From assembly GCF_954871325.1 (NCBI RefSeq), contig NC_088779.1, positions 18,726,846-18,790,845 of the forward strand: a DNA stretch of 64,000 nucleotides. Reading direction: 5' to 3'. The stretch's first letter is position 1. Each line of letters opens with the position of its first letter. This document shows positions 36,340 to 47,617 of the stretch, one piece after another. Under the pieces are notes generated by a model, which had not been told where the DNA came from, did not search any database, and saw only the letters and a list, made by a program, of their open reading frames with translations. A program made the position numbers and the translations under genes. The DNA is from Gordionus sp. m RMFG-2023 (lineage: Eukaryota > Nematomorpha > Gordioida > Chordodea > Parachordodidae).

Positions 36340-38815
36340 ATTTTTTTGACATTCCGTTTGAAGAATACGGAGGATCAATTAAGGTACTAAATATTGGCTA
36401 TAACTAAAAAAATGATTGCTCAAATTTTTAATTTTGGCAAGGTGCCAAAAACTTTCTATTTTGCTTATAACTCACGAACGGTTCCTTCCGTTGATATGCG
36501 GTTTAAAGATTCTGGAGGATCAATTAACGCACCACAATTTGGTATAGTTTTTGGTAATTGATCCTCTTTTTTAAAAAAATTCTTACAACTTCACGCTTTA
36601 AAAACAGGTCATAACTCGGTTGCGGTTAGTGATATCGATATCCGGTTTGGAAATTATTAACGCACAAATTAAAGCCTAAATAATTGCCAAATTTCAGATC
36701 GTGATCTTTTATATTTTCGGTTTTGGCTAAGTGCCAGCACTTTCTTAATTTGCTCATAACTCAGTAACGGTTCATTCTGCTGCTTTCCGGATAGAAGATC
36801 AATTAGGATCAATTAACGGGCTATACAATGGTATAAGTTTCGGTAATTGATCCTCAAATCGTTCTTACAGCTTAAATATTTCCGCCAACTTAACGTTTTT
36901 AAAACGGTTATAACTCGGTATTGGTTAGTGATATCGATATCCGGTTTGGTGATTGTTAATGTACGTATTGAATACTACATAATTGCCAAGTTTCAAAACA
37001 TGATCTTTTTTATTTTCGGTTTTGGCAGTTTTGGCAAAGTGCCAATACTTTTTTGTTTTGCTTATAACTCACGAACGGTTCATTCTGTTGATATGCGGTT
37101 TAAAGATTCTGGAGGATCAATTAACGCACCACAATTTGGTATAGTTTTTGGTAATTGATCCTCACTTTTTAAAAAAATTCTTACAACTTCACGCTTTAAA
37201 AACAGGTCATAACTCGGTTGCGGTTAGTGATATCGATATCCGGTTTGGAAATTATTTACGCACAAATTAAAGCCTAAATAATTGCCAAATTTCAAATCGT
37301 GATCTTTTATATTTTCGGTTTTGGCTAAGTGCCAGCACTTTCTTAATTTGCTCATAACTCAGTAACGGTTCATTCTGCTGCTTTCCGGATAGAAGATCAA
37401 TTAGGATCAATTAACGGGCTATACAATGGTATAAGTTTCGGTAATTGATCCTCAAATCGTTCTTACAGCTTAAATATTTCCGAACTTAACGTTTTTAAAA
37501 CGGTTATAACTCGGTATTGGTTAGTGATATCGATATCCGGTTTGGTGATTGTTAATGTACGTATTGAATACTACATAATTGCCAAGTTTCAAAACATGAT
37601 CTTTTTTATTTTCGATTTTGGCAGTTTTGGCAAAGTGCCAATACTTTTTTGTTTTGCTTATAACTCACGAACGGTTTATTCTGTTGATATGCGGTTTAAA
37701 GATTCTGGAGGATCAATTAACGCACCACACTTTGGCATATATTTTAGTAATTGATCCTCACTTTTTAAAAAAATTCTTACAACTTCACGCTTTAAAAACA
37801 GGTCATAACTCGGTTGCGGTTAGTGATATCGATATCCGGTTTGGAAATTATTTACGCACAAATTAAAGCCTAAATAATTGCCAAATTTCAGATTGTGATC
37901 TTTTATATTTTCGGTTTTGGCTAAGTGCCAGCACTTTCTTAATTTGCTCATAACTCAGTAACGGTTCATTCTGCTGCTTTCCGGATAGAAGATCAATTAG
38001 GATCAATTAACGGGCTATACAATGATATAAGTTTCGGTAATTGATCCTCAAATCATTCTTACAGCTGCAAATCTTCGCACTTTCATTATTTTGCTTATAA
38101 CTCAATAGCCTTTAATTTTTTTGACATTCCGTTTAAAGAATATGGAGGATCAATTAAGGTACTAAATATTGGCTATAACTAAAAAAATGATTGCTTAAAT
38201 TTTTAATTTTGGCAAGGTGCCAAAACCTTTCTATTTTGCTTATAACTCACGAGCGGTTCATTCTGTTGATATGCGGTTTAAAGATTCTGGAGGATCAATT
38301 AACGCACCACACTTTGGCATATATTTTGGTAATTGATCCTCACTTTTTAAAAAAATTCTTACAACTTCACGCTATAAAAACAGGTCATAACTCAATTGCG
38401 GTTAGTGATATCGATATCCGGTTTAGATATTATTAACGCACAAATTAAAGCTTAAATAATTGCCAAGTTTCAGATCGTGATCTTTTATATTTTCGGTTTT
38501 GGTAAAGTGCCAACACTTTCTTATTTTGCTCATAACTCAGTAACGGTTCATTCTGCTGCTTTCCGGATAGAAGATCAATTAGGATCAATTAACGGGCTAT
38601 ACAATGATATAAATTTCGGTAATTGATCCTCAAATCATTCTTACAGCTGCAAATCTTCGCACTTTCATTATTTTGCTTATAACTCAAAAACCTTTAATTC
38701 TGCTGATGTCTGGTTTGAAGATCAATTAGGATCAATTAAGACTCTAAATAATGGCATAGGTTTTGTTAATTGATCCTTACATCGTTCTTACAACTTCACG
38801 GACCTAATTCCATTG
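36340..38815. repeat. Higher-order satellite array, right arm of the inverted pair
   Basis: The same 598-bp satellite in the opposite orientation, with about four units (period about 597 bp, for example 36847 and 37443). Its outer border CTTCACGGACCTAATTCC mirrors 24045-24067 of the left arm. The inner border, a TTTTTTTGACATTCCGTTT word, is also found near the inner end of the left arm at about 28285. The arms differ in copy number, not in type. Confidence 0.9.
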
Positions 38816-39039
38816 CAATTAAAAATGGCAAATTCCTTGATATGGATCGTAATATCAGAATTTGCATGTTATTGATAACTCGAACATAATATAATTAATA
38901 TTTATATATTCTTTTTTATATATATGTTTTAATATTTTACATATATATATAATTTTTTAATATATATATTGCTCATATGAAATAAAATAAATTTTACATT
39001 CAAGTATTTTTATTTATAATATAAAAAAGCGTTAAATAG

Positions 39040-39176
39040 AAGTATATCAAAATGTATCTTAAAAAGTATCTAAAACAGATACAGATACCTCTAAAATAAT
39101 ATCTAGATACAGATACTTTAATCAAAAATCTATCTAGATACAGATACCATATTTTTAAGATACTTTAACAACTCTG
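39040..39176 (-). mobile_element. Right end of a GATAC-type hAT element
   Basis: Read inward on the minus strand it starts CAGAGTTGTTAAAGTATC and carries repeated GTATCTGTATCTAGAT words. Its best partner is the isolated left end at 22988. The 8-base flanks are CTAGATTG (left) and ATAGATTA (right), 6 of 8 matching. Confidence 0.5.
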
Positions 39177-40006
39177 ATAGATTAATAATATTTTCTTTTC
39201 AAAAAGTTATTATCTGGGGGTGACGGTAAATTACCTATACCCAGACACTCTTGAGAGGGTTTCAGCCTTCTTAGATTGTAAAAGGCTAAACCAAAAATAC
39301 GTCTTTGATTATCAACAAAAATAATCATTGAAATTTTTACCACTTATAAGATACAAAATAAAGTGACCAAATGCATTATCAACAATGCTAGAAATTATAT
39401 AAAAGCTTTCAAGTAAAAAAATTATAATACAATAATTAAAAATTTATTAGAGGATGTTGAAATAGTTTCTCTGCCATAATGATAGTATCCTATAATTACC
39501 TAAGCATCATTCCTGTTCAGCACACACTAAGAGTTGGGCAGGTCCTCCTAAAAAATAATACAGACACAGATTCTTAAGGAAAAAATGAATATTTACAATA
39601 ATTAATAAAATATTTAATGATGAGTTAATTATAATAATCAAGTATTTTAATATTATTAATAGTTCATTCTTAGCATAGATAGGGAAGGGGGACTAGTTTT
39701 AATGAGAGTTGAAATATTAATTTGTAAAAGAGTATTTAAAGTATATTCATTATTTTATAAGATAATAAAATTTTTCAAACAATTTATCATTAGACCTTTC
39801 CCGTTTTGGCCTACTTAACATTGTGCCAAAACTAAATTACCTTTCAATTGGAGCTGATGAAGATATTGCAGTAATATATTTATAAAAAAATTTTTTAATG
39901 AAAGGATAATAATTAAGCATTTATAATGTATTTCGACTTTCTTAAATATAATTAGGGCTGTGCCGATGTTAAATATCGGGATCGGCACCGATATTTAGCG
40001 TATCAG
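39177..40006. other. Non-coding stretch with the left half of a small palindromic element
   Basis: No gene is supported. At 39955-40001 the sequence AGGGCTGTGCCGATGTTAAA begins a small element whose other half resumes at 46105, on the far side of the CGCGAA foldback inserted in it. Confidence 0.5.
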
Positions 40007-40480
40007 GTCAATTCAGCGAAACTTTTATCGCGAAACACTTTTTCGCGAAACTTTTATCGCGAATGTCGTTTATCGCGAAGGAATTTTATAGCGAAGGCAA
40101 TATCGCGAAACCAATTCCGCGAATTTTTTTCCGCGAAACTTTTATAGCGAAGACAATATCGCGAACTTATTATCGCGAATTTATTTCCGCGAAACCTTGA
40201 CCGCGAATACATTATAGCGAAACTTTGATCGCGAACTCGTTATAGCGAATTTATTTCCGCGAAACCTTAACCGCGAATACTTTATAGCGAATACATTTTA
40301 GCGAAACTTTGATCGCGAACTCGTTATAGCGAATTTATTTCCGCGAAACCTAAACCGCGAATACTTTAAAGCGAATAAATTTTAGCGAAACTTATAGCAA
40401 AACTTTAATCGCCAACTCTTTATAGCGAATTTTCTACCGCGAATGTATGTGCGCGAAATTATTATAGCTAGCGCATGACT
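40007..40480. repeat. CGCGAA minisatellite arm, left
   Basis: About 25 units of 16-20 bp, each holding (T)CGCGAA or AGCGAA with a short A+T-rich spacer. CGCG is self-complementary, and the array is unusually CpG-rich for this genome. Confidence 0.9.
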
Positions 40481-41526
40481 TCGAAAATTACGAATTCATT
40501 TTAAGTGAAATTGATATATTCAATATCAATTTACCAACCGAAGTTTCTTAAATCATAAACGCGAATGTTTTAAGAATATGTTATTACTTATTGTTTATTT
40601 AAAGCATGTAACATTTATCTGATGTGATACAAAATACATTACTCTTTCTGGCCTCACTCACTCATGGTTGTAAGTATGGGGGAGGGGACATTTTGGGTTA
40701 AGTTTTTACCAGAATAAGTTAACCCCCCCCTCCTGTGTGCTTTATGTCATTTAAAGAAAATTATCTGATATACCTTTTTTCTAATCTAGATGAAAAATTA
40801 TATAGAAAGCTAAGAATTTTTTATTGATTTTCTCAGATTATTTTTAAAAATTATAGAAGATTATACTGATAATTAATGCCTCCTAATTATAATTTTTAGA
40901 TAATGCACATCGATATAACTTTCTGATAAAATAGTAACTAATTTATTTGAATATTTTGACCTATCCTTTTTCTTCTTTTCGCATTTTAATAAATAGAAAT
41001 AACTGCAAAGTTATGATTATCAAAAAAAAAATTCAAATTATTCTATTGGATTACATTGTAATATTTATGAAGAATAAATTATGGAAATAAATCATTAGAT
41101 CTTCAGTTATTTTCGTTTTTTATTTTTGCTGATTTCACAAGTCTAACTAAACAATATAAAAATTAAAAAAACGTATAATAGTTTTCATCATTTTATAAAA
41201 TAATACCAGTTCAATTTAAATCAGGAGTGTTTATGAAAACACCGCTAAACGCTCCTTCTCAATTTGTAAGCACTTTTACTCATTTTTTCTAATAAAATGG
41301 AATTAAAATAAATTAAGATTTTTTGAAAATAAATAAGAAAATGTTCCAATTCAAGAAAATAAAGATATTCCAATATCAGGAAGGCTTATATTTACATTTT
41401 TATTTAATTCTTTCATAATATTCGAACTTCTTTAAATATCATGTTTAAGATATTTATATCTATAATTACCATAATAATTTGATAATTCTGAGCAATTTCT
41501 TTATCGCTTCAACTTGTGTATCAGAA

Positions 41527-42830
41527 CAGTGGCATAGACAGGATTTATATACTTAATATCATCGCCGTTAAATTTGGCGACTGTATAATTCTACGAACTA
41601 ATTGTAAATTATATGAATATTTCTTGCTTTATTAGTACCAATTGAGTACTTAAACGAGTATAATAGCTAGTAAAAGGAAAAAAACTATTAGTAACAAAAT
41701 TTTGGCAAATCTATGATTTAAGCGACTGAAATAATTTATTCCGACGATGTTCCTTATTAATTATAATTTAATTCGTTTAGTTTATTAGCAAAATAAGAAA
41801 AATTGCCTAATTCAGGCATTATTGATAGAATGGAAAATAGCTGGTTTGCGCTAATATTTATTAATTCTTCAGTCATTTTTTTCACACACAAAAAGGCAAC
41901 CGTGTTATAAGAAAAATAAAATCTATATCACCCATTAAAGCGTAAAATCAACCAAATTTCTGGAAGCAATAAATCTGAAACTTAAATCAATAATTATTAC
42001 ATTGATTCTTCAATTCATTTGGTAGATAGTTTTTACTGACAAAATAAGATAAAATTGCCAAGATTAACGACATGCGAAAACAAACAAATATTTTTGGGTA
42101 AGCTCTACTATATGAAATGTCAGATTATTACTTAGTATTACATCAATCAGTTTTTCCAGTCAATAAACAAAAACTAGTTTTAATAAGCGAAATAGACAAT
42201 AGCAAACCTTTAAGTATGAACCAAAAAGTATTAGAATTTCAAAAATTTGAAACATTATAAGATTAAACAAAGAATCTAAAGAAAGCAATTATAATAAAAA
42301 AAATTAAATGAAATATCTTAAAAAAATATTACTATATTTATTTATAAAATCAACTTTTTTCCTATTTCAAAATATGAGGATTTAAAGATACTCGATATTT
42401 TAGCCAAAAGAAAATTAAGCTTGGAAACTTTTCCGACAGATGACATAACTTGCGGCAACTTTGGAAAATGTTATATCAAAATGAGAAGGATTGGTTATGG
42501 TAAAATTTAAAACAATTAGGATAGCTAATTATTTTCATCAAGTGAATAGGTTGAGCTATTGTTTAATAACGTAATATTAAGTGCGCTTAACCTCTCTGAG
42601 AAGCGTTCCGTTTTATAATTATAATTTGTAAAAAAAAATTGTGAAAATGGATTATAAAATAAAATGATGGTATTGTTTATTCCTAGATTTGTAAGATTTT
42701 TTTATGTTGTTTTTTAAATAAGAATTTTCTTTAGACTATAGAAGGAGTTTTATCAATTTACAAGAAAGTTGTCATTAATCATATTTCCCAGTGAGTGAGG
42801 TTTAGCTCTTCCCCTTTGTCTACGCCACTG
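41527..42830. mobile_element. Element with CAGTGGC(A/G)TAGACA ends, nested in the foldback
   Basis: Left end CAGTGGCATAGACA and right end TGTCTACGCCACTG are inverted. Flanks are ATCAGAA and TTCAGAA, 6 of 7 matching. This kind of terminus is seen in hAT-like DNA transposons. The 1.3 kb interior has no open frame of note. Confidence 0.65.
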
Positions 42831-45074
42831 TTCAGAACACTTATTTAAAAACGATTTTATAAATTGTAAAATCCAAGCTGATAATAGTTATTCTTACCAT
42901 ATTCTCCATAATTAATAATAAATCGTTTATAATTACATTAGCATTTTAATTATTTCATCTAAAACCGCATACAATTAAAATAAAGCCTAGCGAAGAATGA
43001 TTTTATATTGGTGGATGTTTTAGAGAAAATAACTTAAAATTCCTATAAGTTCTTTGTAATAAGTGAAAAGGTAAGACATCTCATATACATTTCTTACGTA
43101 AATTTCTTAAATCTAGTTTTCATAAAAAAATTTAGATTTATTATTATTCAGCTAGATTTTTTAATTTTTAATGCCACTCTTCACGGGTAAATAAAAATAT
43201 TTTTTAAAAAAATATAACCAAAAAAAATGATGTATTTTAATTTTAGTTTTATTTTTATTATTCATGACATGAAGCCACCTAAGCTCAATTACATTGTTAA
43301 TCAAATGTGAATATAGTATATTTAAAAAAGTTAACAAAATGCCAATATTTAAATAATTAAGAACCTTAAGGAATTTTAGAGCTATAATATAACAAAATTA
43401 ATTCAAGCAATTATTTTTCCATCGTAACTTGAACTGTAAACTCATTAGAGGAGCATCATTGAAATTAGAGGAAGGATAGTTAGTTATGAAATAATTATCA
43501 TTATTTGAATAAAATTGGAAAGGGATGAATTGTATTTTCTTTTTTTAATTATTTTTATTTGGTAGGTGGTTAAAAGTTTTGAGAGGGTTGATATCATTTA
43601 TAGATAAGTATACAAGCCCCTGATTATATTCTCCACAGTCCTTTTCTTAAGTTAAAATAGGAAATGGTATAGCGTATTATCTTATTTTAATAGATCCCTT
43701 TAGGCCATATTTTTTGATATCTAATTCACATTTAGAATAAATATCCTTACAAAATAAATTTAATCATAAAAAGTTTTTTAAAAAATGATTTTTTTATTTA
43801 TTGAATATGTGAAGGAAAAAGTAGAGCATTGTCATATCATATCGTCTAAGCCAATAGTTTGTTTGTTAAATATATAACTGAAGTGTAAAATTTTAAAAGA
43901 ATCACTGATTTGGACAAAGACTGGTTAAAAATAACCATGGGAAAAAAACATCGGACAAAAACATCCCAATATAAAAAAAATTACATGCTTTAATGAATAA
44001 AAGGAAAATGTAATCCTCATTTTAAACTTTGCCCTTTAGTGTAATACTTGAGTATTTATTATAATATTTTACTAATAATGTTGCTCATCAAAAATGATCA
44101 TATTTGTAAGGGAAAACAACTATATGACTCAAGGGCTAGGAATATGAAATTTAAAATAATTTTATAATGCATGACGAAAGGTAGTTATTTTTGAAATATT
44201 AATCGTAGGATTGATGTGGTATAGAAAGATCACATATAAAAATTTGTAAATACCCTCATAAAATCTGTATCTTGACGAATGAGTTGGTATGTAGCTTGCT
44301 AAATTTTATACCAAAGTAGACCTTCCTATATTTTTGTCACAAAAAATAATGCAAATATAAAAAATTTGAGCCTATAATATAAAAACAAACAAAATTTTTA
44401 TTATTGTATTTTATAAGACTCTGAAATAAAGAGGAAAGAATGGCAAAAATATTTATAATTTATAACCAAGGGAATGGCACCAGCCAGACGAGAAATTTTT
44501 TTTTTTTAAATTTCGGAAATACTTATTTTTTAATAGTTATAATTTATCAATTATGTCATTAATTATTTGTTAATTTTTATAAGTGTGGCTATATTTTTAT
44601 TATATTTTAAAATTATTTAATCAATAAGAACCCAAATCAAAATATTATATTTAAATTAATTGAGATTCATGCCGAGATATTATACTAAATCACGCCCCCC
44701 CCCTTCCCAAATAAACAGAAAAGATAAAAAGATATCTAAAGATCGTAAAATATAACATGAAATATTTTGATCACCACCTGTAGTATGCCTAATTCTCTTA
44801 TTATATTACATACTTCATTAAATTCACTATGAGTAAAATGCTCTCCTTAATATTAGGAACTTAATAAATAGCAGTATTGTGATCACATGTATTTATATCG
44901 TTTTTTCTTTTTCAAACATATTTTTATATTCAGATCTTATAGAATATTTGACTATATGACCAGGTCAAATATTCCCCCGTTTAATTGACCCGTCAAAATT
45001 TAGTCATTTGACTGGTTAATTGACTGACTGCTAACCCTGGCTAAAATTGATTGATAAATTTATAAATATTAGCT
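42831..45074. other. Interior of the foldback element, non-coding
   Basis: 2.2 kb of A+T-rich sequence without a supported reading frame, tandem repeat or RNA gene. A C-run lies at 44690-44705. Confidence 0.5.
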
Positions 45075-45294
45075 AGTTTTGTTAAACGGCTCATTTTGAG
45101 CCGATTTTTAAAAACGGCTAACTCAATATTTTAGCCAGAAAAATATTGCCTAAGCCTTGAGATTTTTTAATAGATGTTCAAACCTTTGTTCCTTCTACAA
45201 ACAAAATCTTCAGTCTTGCTTAATATTATTCAGGATGAAATATTGAGTTAGTCGTTTTTAAAAATCGGCTCAAAAAGAGCCGTTTAACAACACT
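45075..45294. mobile_element. 220-bp hAT-like MITE
   Basis: The ends AGTTTTGTTAAACGGCTC and GAGCCGTTTAACAACACT are inverted, and the repeats extend inward about 55 bp. Flanks TATTAGCT and AATTAGGT match in 6 of 8 positions. The AGTGTTGTTAA end is shared with the GACCCGGGG-carrying elements at 54827 and 58372. Confidence 0.7.
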
Positions 45295-45654
45295 AATTAG
45301 GTCATCAGACATTAAATAGGAATGCTACCCAGATATCAATTTCGCCAGTAAATATCAAGATTTAACTAATAAACTCAATGATTAATATATTGATAAAGCT
45401 GAGTTCCTTGTGCGCGATTATTATAAAATAAGAACTTCGAAGAAAAGGATAGGATAGCGAAAAAGTGTATTTCAATAACAAATTTCATAAACCAGATCTA
45501 AGTTTATTAATCATTATATAAATTTTTTAAGGTTAAAAGAAAATTACAAACTATCATTGTGAATCAATCTTCAACCTATTTTAAAAAAATATTATTCAAA
45601 TAATTTAATTATAAAAAAGTGATTCAAAATAAATTAGTCATTATTAGCAATTAT

Positions 45655-46099
45655 CGCGATATTAAATTCTCTATAATATCTTCGCGATATATGTTTCGCC
45701 TTAATAACTTCGCTATAAAATTTTCGCGATTATTGATTCGCGATTAAAGTTTCGCGGTAATGTATTCGCTTTAAAGGTTTCGCGATAAAGATTTCGCTAT
45801 AAAATTTTCGCGATTATTGATTCGCGATAAAAGTTTCGCGGTAATGTATTCGCATTAAAGGTTTCGCGATAAAGGTTTCGCTATAAAAAATTCGCGATAT
45901 TTGTTTCGCGATATTGTATTCGCGGTAATGTATTCGCTATAAAGATTTCGCGATAAAGGCTTCGCTATAAAAAATTCGCGATATTTGTTTCGCGATATTG
46001 CATTCGCGGAATAGTATTCGCTTTTATAGATTCGCGATAAAAGTTTCGCTATAAAATCCCTTCGCGATAAACGACATTCGCAAGTTTCGCTGAATTGAC
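45655..46099. repeat. CGCGAA minisatellite arm, right (inverted)
   Basis: Complementary TTCGCG and TTCGCT units. The outer 60 bases match the left arm closely (TTCGCGATAAACGACATTCG against CGAATGTCGTTTATCGCGAA). The inner units have diverged in number and order. Confidence 0.9.
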
Positions 46100-46411
46100 A
46101 TGGAACCGATATTTAGCGTTTTCCGAAAATATCGGAATGAACCGATACCTATAAAACTCCGATTCAACTCGATCTTTTTACTTTTCTTTTTTTTGTTTTT
46201 ATGTATATTTATTTCACATAAATAATAATTTTCTAATTTTTTTTAAGCAATGCAAATGCACAACACCCCTTAAATTTTATTTATTTTTTAAAAATAGATT
46301 TATAGTATTTAAAAGTTTTTTTATAAAAATAGAAAGGAACAACCAAAGTTTTATTTATTTTAAATCTTTTTAAATAATAACGCCATTCTAAATAAAAGAA
46401 TTTTTTTAAAT

Positions 46412-46549
46412 ATGATATCTCAATTATGGAAATATTTTACAAAAGACAAAGGTAATTTTGCAAAATGCGTTATCTGCGGAATTCTAATTCGGGGAGGAAT
46501 AATGGAAAATTCATTTAATACTACCAATATCCGTAAACTTTCTTTAATT
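46412..46549 (+). pseudogene. BED zinc-finger fragment of a hAT transposase
   Basis: From ATG at 46412 the frame reads MISQLWKYFTKDKGNFAKC, VICGILIRGGIMENSFNTTN and then IRKL. (V/L)WxYFTK, CxxC and NTTNIRKxL are the hallmarks of BED fingers of hAT transposases. The distal His pair is gone and the frame ends nearby. The longer minus-strand frame over the same place has no domain and is its shadow. Confidence 0.65.
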
Positions 46550-46650
46550 ATTGTAGTAATAAAAAAATTAAATGCATAATTCGATTTTTGCATAAAAGAT
46601 ATTGATTTCTTAATTATAATTGGTTCAAAGGGGGGTGGATCAATATAAAT

Positions 46651-46831
46651 CAGAGTTGTACAAAAGATCTTCTTTGAAGATTTTTGAGCGAGATCTAGCT
46701 CAAAAATTTGAGCAAGATCTTTGAAGATCGTAAAATTTGAAGATCTTTTATTTATAAAAAATTTGAGCAAGATCGTAAAATTTGAAGATCTTTTATTTTT
46801 TAAAAATTTTGTGTAACGATCTTCAAAGATC
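46651..46831 (+). mobile_element. Left end of a hAT element with AAGATCTTC repeats
   Basis: It starts CAGAGTTGTACAAAAGATC and carries at least eight GAAGATC/AAGATCTT words. The partner end is missing: at 46832 the large inverted-repeat element begins. Confidence 0.5.
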
Positions 46832-47617
46832 TTCATGATATTTATTTTTTTACCCCTTTTTATCCAGATGTTTTTCAATTTTATTAATATAATAGTTCTT
46901 TTATGTTTTATACCTCTCCTCCTGCCTTGATGAAAGAAAAAAATAAATTTTTTTTTAAAAAAAAATATTGACACAGCATGTTTCTAAAATTTTTGATGGC
47001 TTTATTATTAGATTGAAAAATATTAAAAAAAGAGTGCCTACAAGAATATTTTTTTTGATTGATATAAGAGTTTTTAATATTATCATTGAAAAGTGAAATA
47101 ATTTTTATTTATTTGAATTGTAAAAAAAATATTTAAAAATTTATTGAAAAGCTTCCTTTTCTTCCGAAATTTTTTAAAAAAAATAAAATTATAACTGTTT
47201 CCAATGAGAGTGTAGGTAGTGTTGCATATTATATAATAGTAAAGATGTGCTAAACCCATATTTTAAAAAAATTGGATTTGGGCTTTGTCGGTTCTAAAAA
47301 AAATTTTTAAAAATTCCGGCCAGGTCGCGTAGTGCCTTGGAAATTTTTTTAAATAAATATAAATATATGAATAATTATAAAAAATTAATTTTTGCTGGCT
47401 GTGCTGGTAAAATTTTTTTAATCGGGTTCGAGCCGGAAAACATTTTTTAAAAATTTTGGGTTGGGCTTGAAAAATTAGGCCCTATGCAGATCACTATAAT
47501 ACATTATTATAATATACTAGTTGGTAACCCGTCAAAAATGACGGGGAATATTCTTTTTAATGAAACAATATCTCTTATTAGAACCCTAAATACTATCATT
47601 ATTTACCAGAGCTCCTG

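Larger units (their letters stand above)
40007..46099. mobile_element. 6.1-kb foldback element with CGCGAA tandem-repeat arms
   Basis: The ends are GTCAATTCAGCGAAAC and its complement GTTTCGCTGAATTGAC-type terminus. Each arm is about 450 bp of tandem TATCGCGAA units (40007-40480 and 45655-46099). A 15-bp direct repeat ACCGATATTTAGCGT lies five bases outside each end (39987-40001 and 46105-46119), inside a small palindromic element that was the target. No transposase was found, so it is non-autonomous. The plan (tandem-repeat arms, a few unmatched bases, then a direct repeat) resembles the MULE at 68-4956. Confidence 0.7.

Noticed and set aside
46420-46974. 184-codon minus-strand frame
   Set aside because: It covers a BED-finger fragment coded on the + strand, AAGATCTT repeats and part of the inverted arm. 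It is Lys/Ile/Phe-rich as expected for A+T-rich DNA, with no family resemblance.
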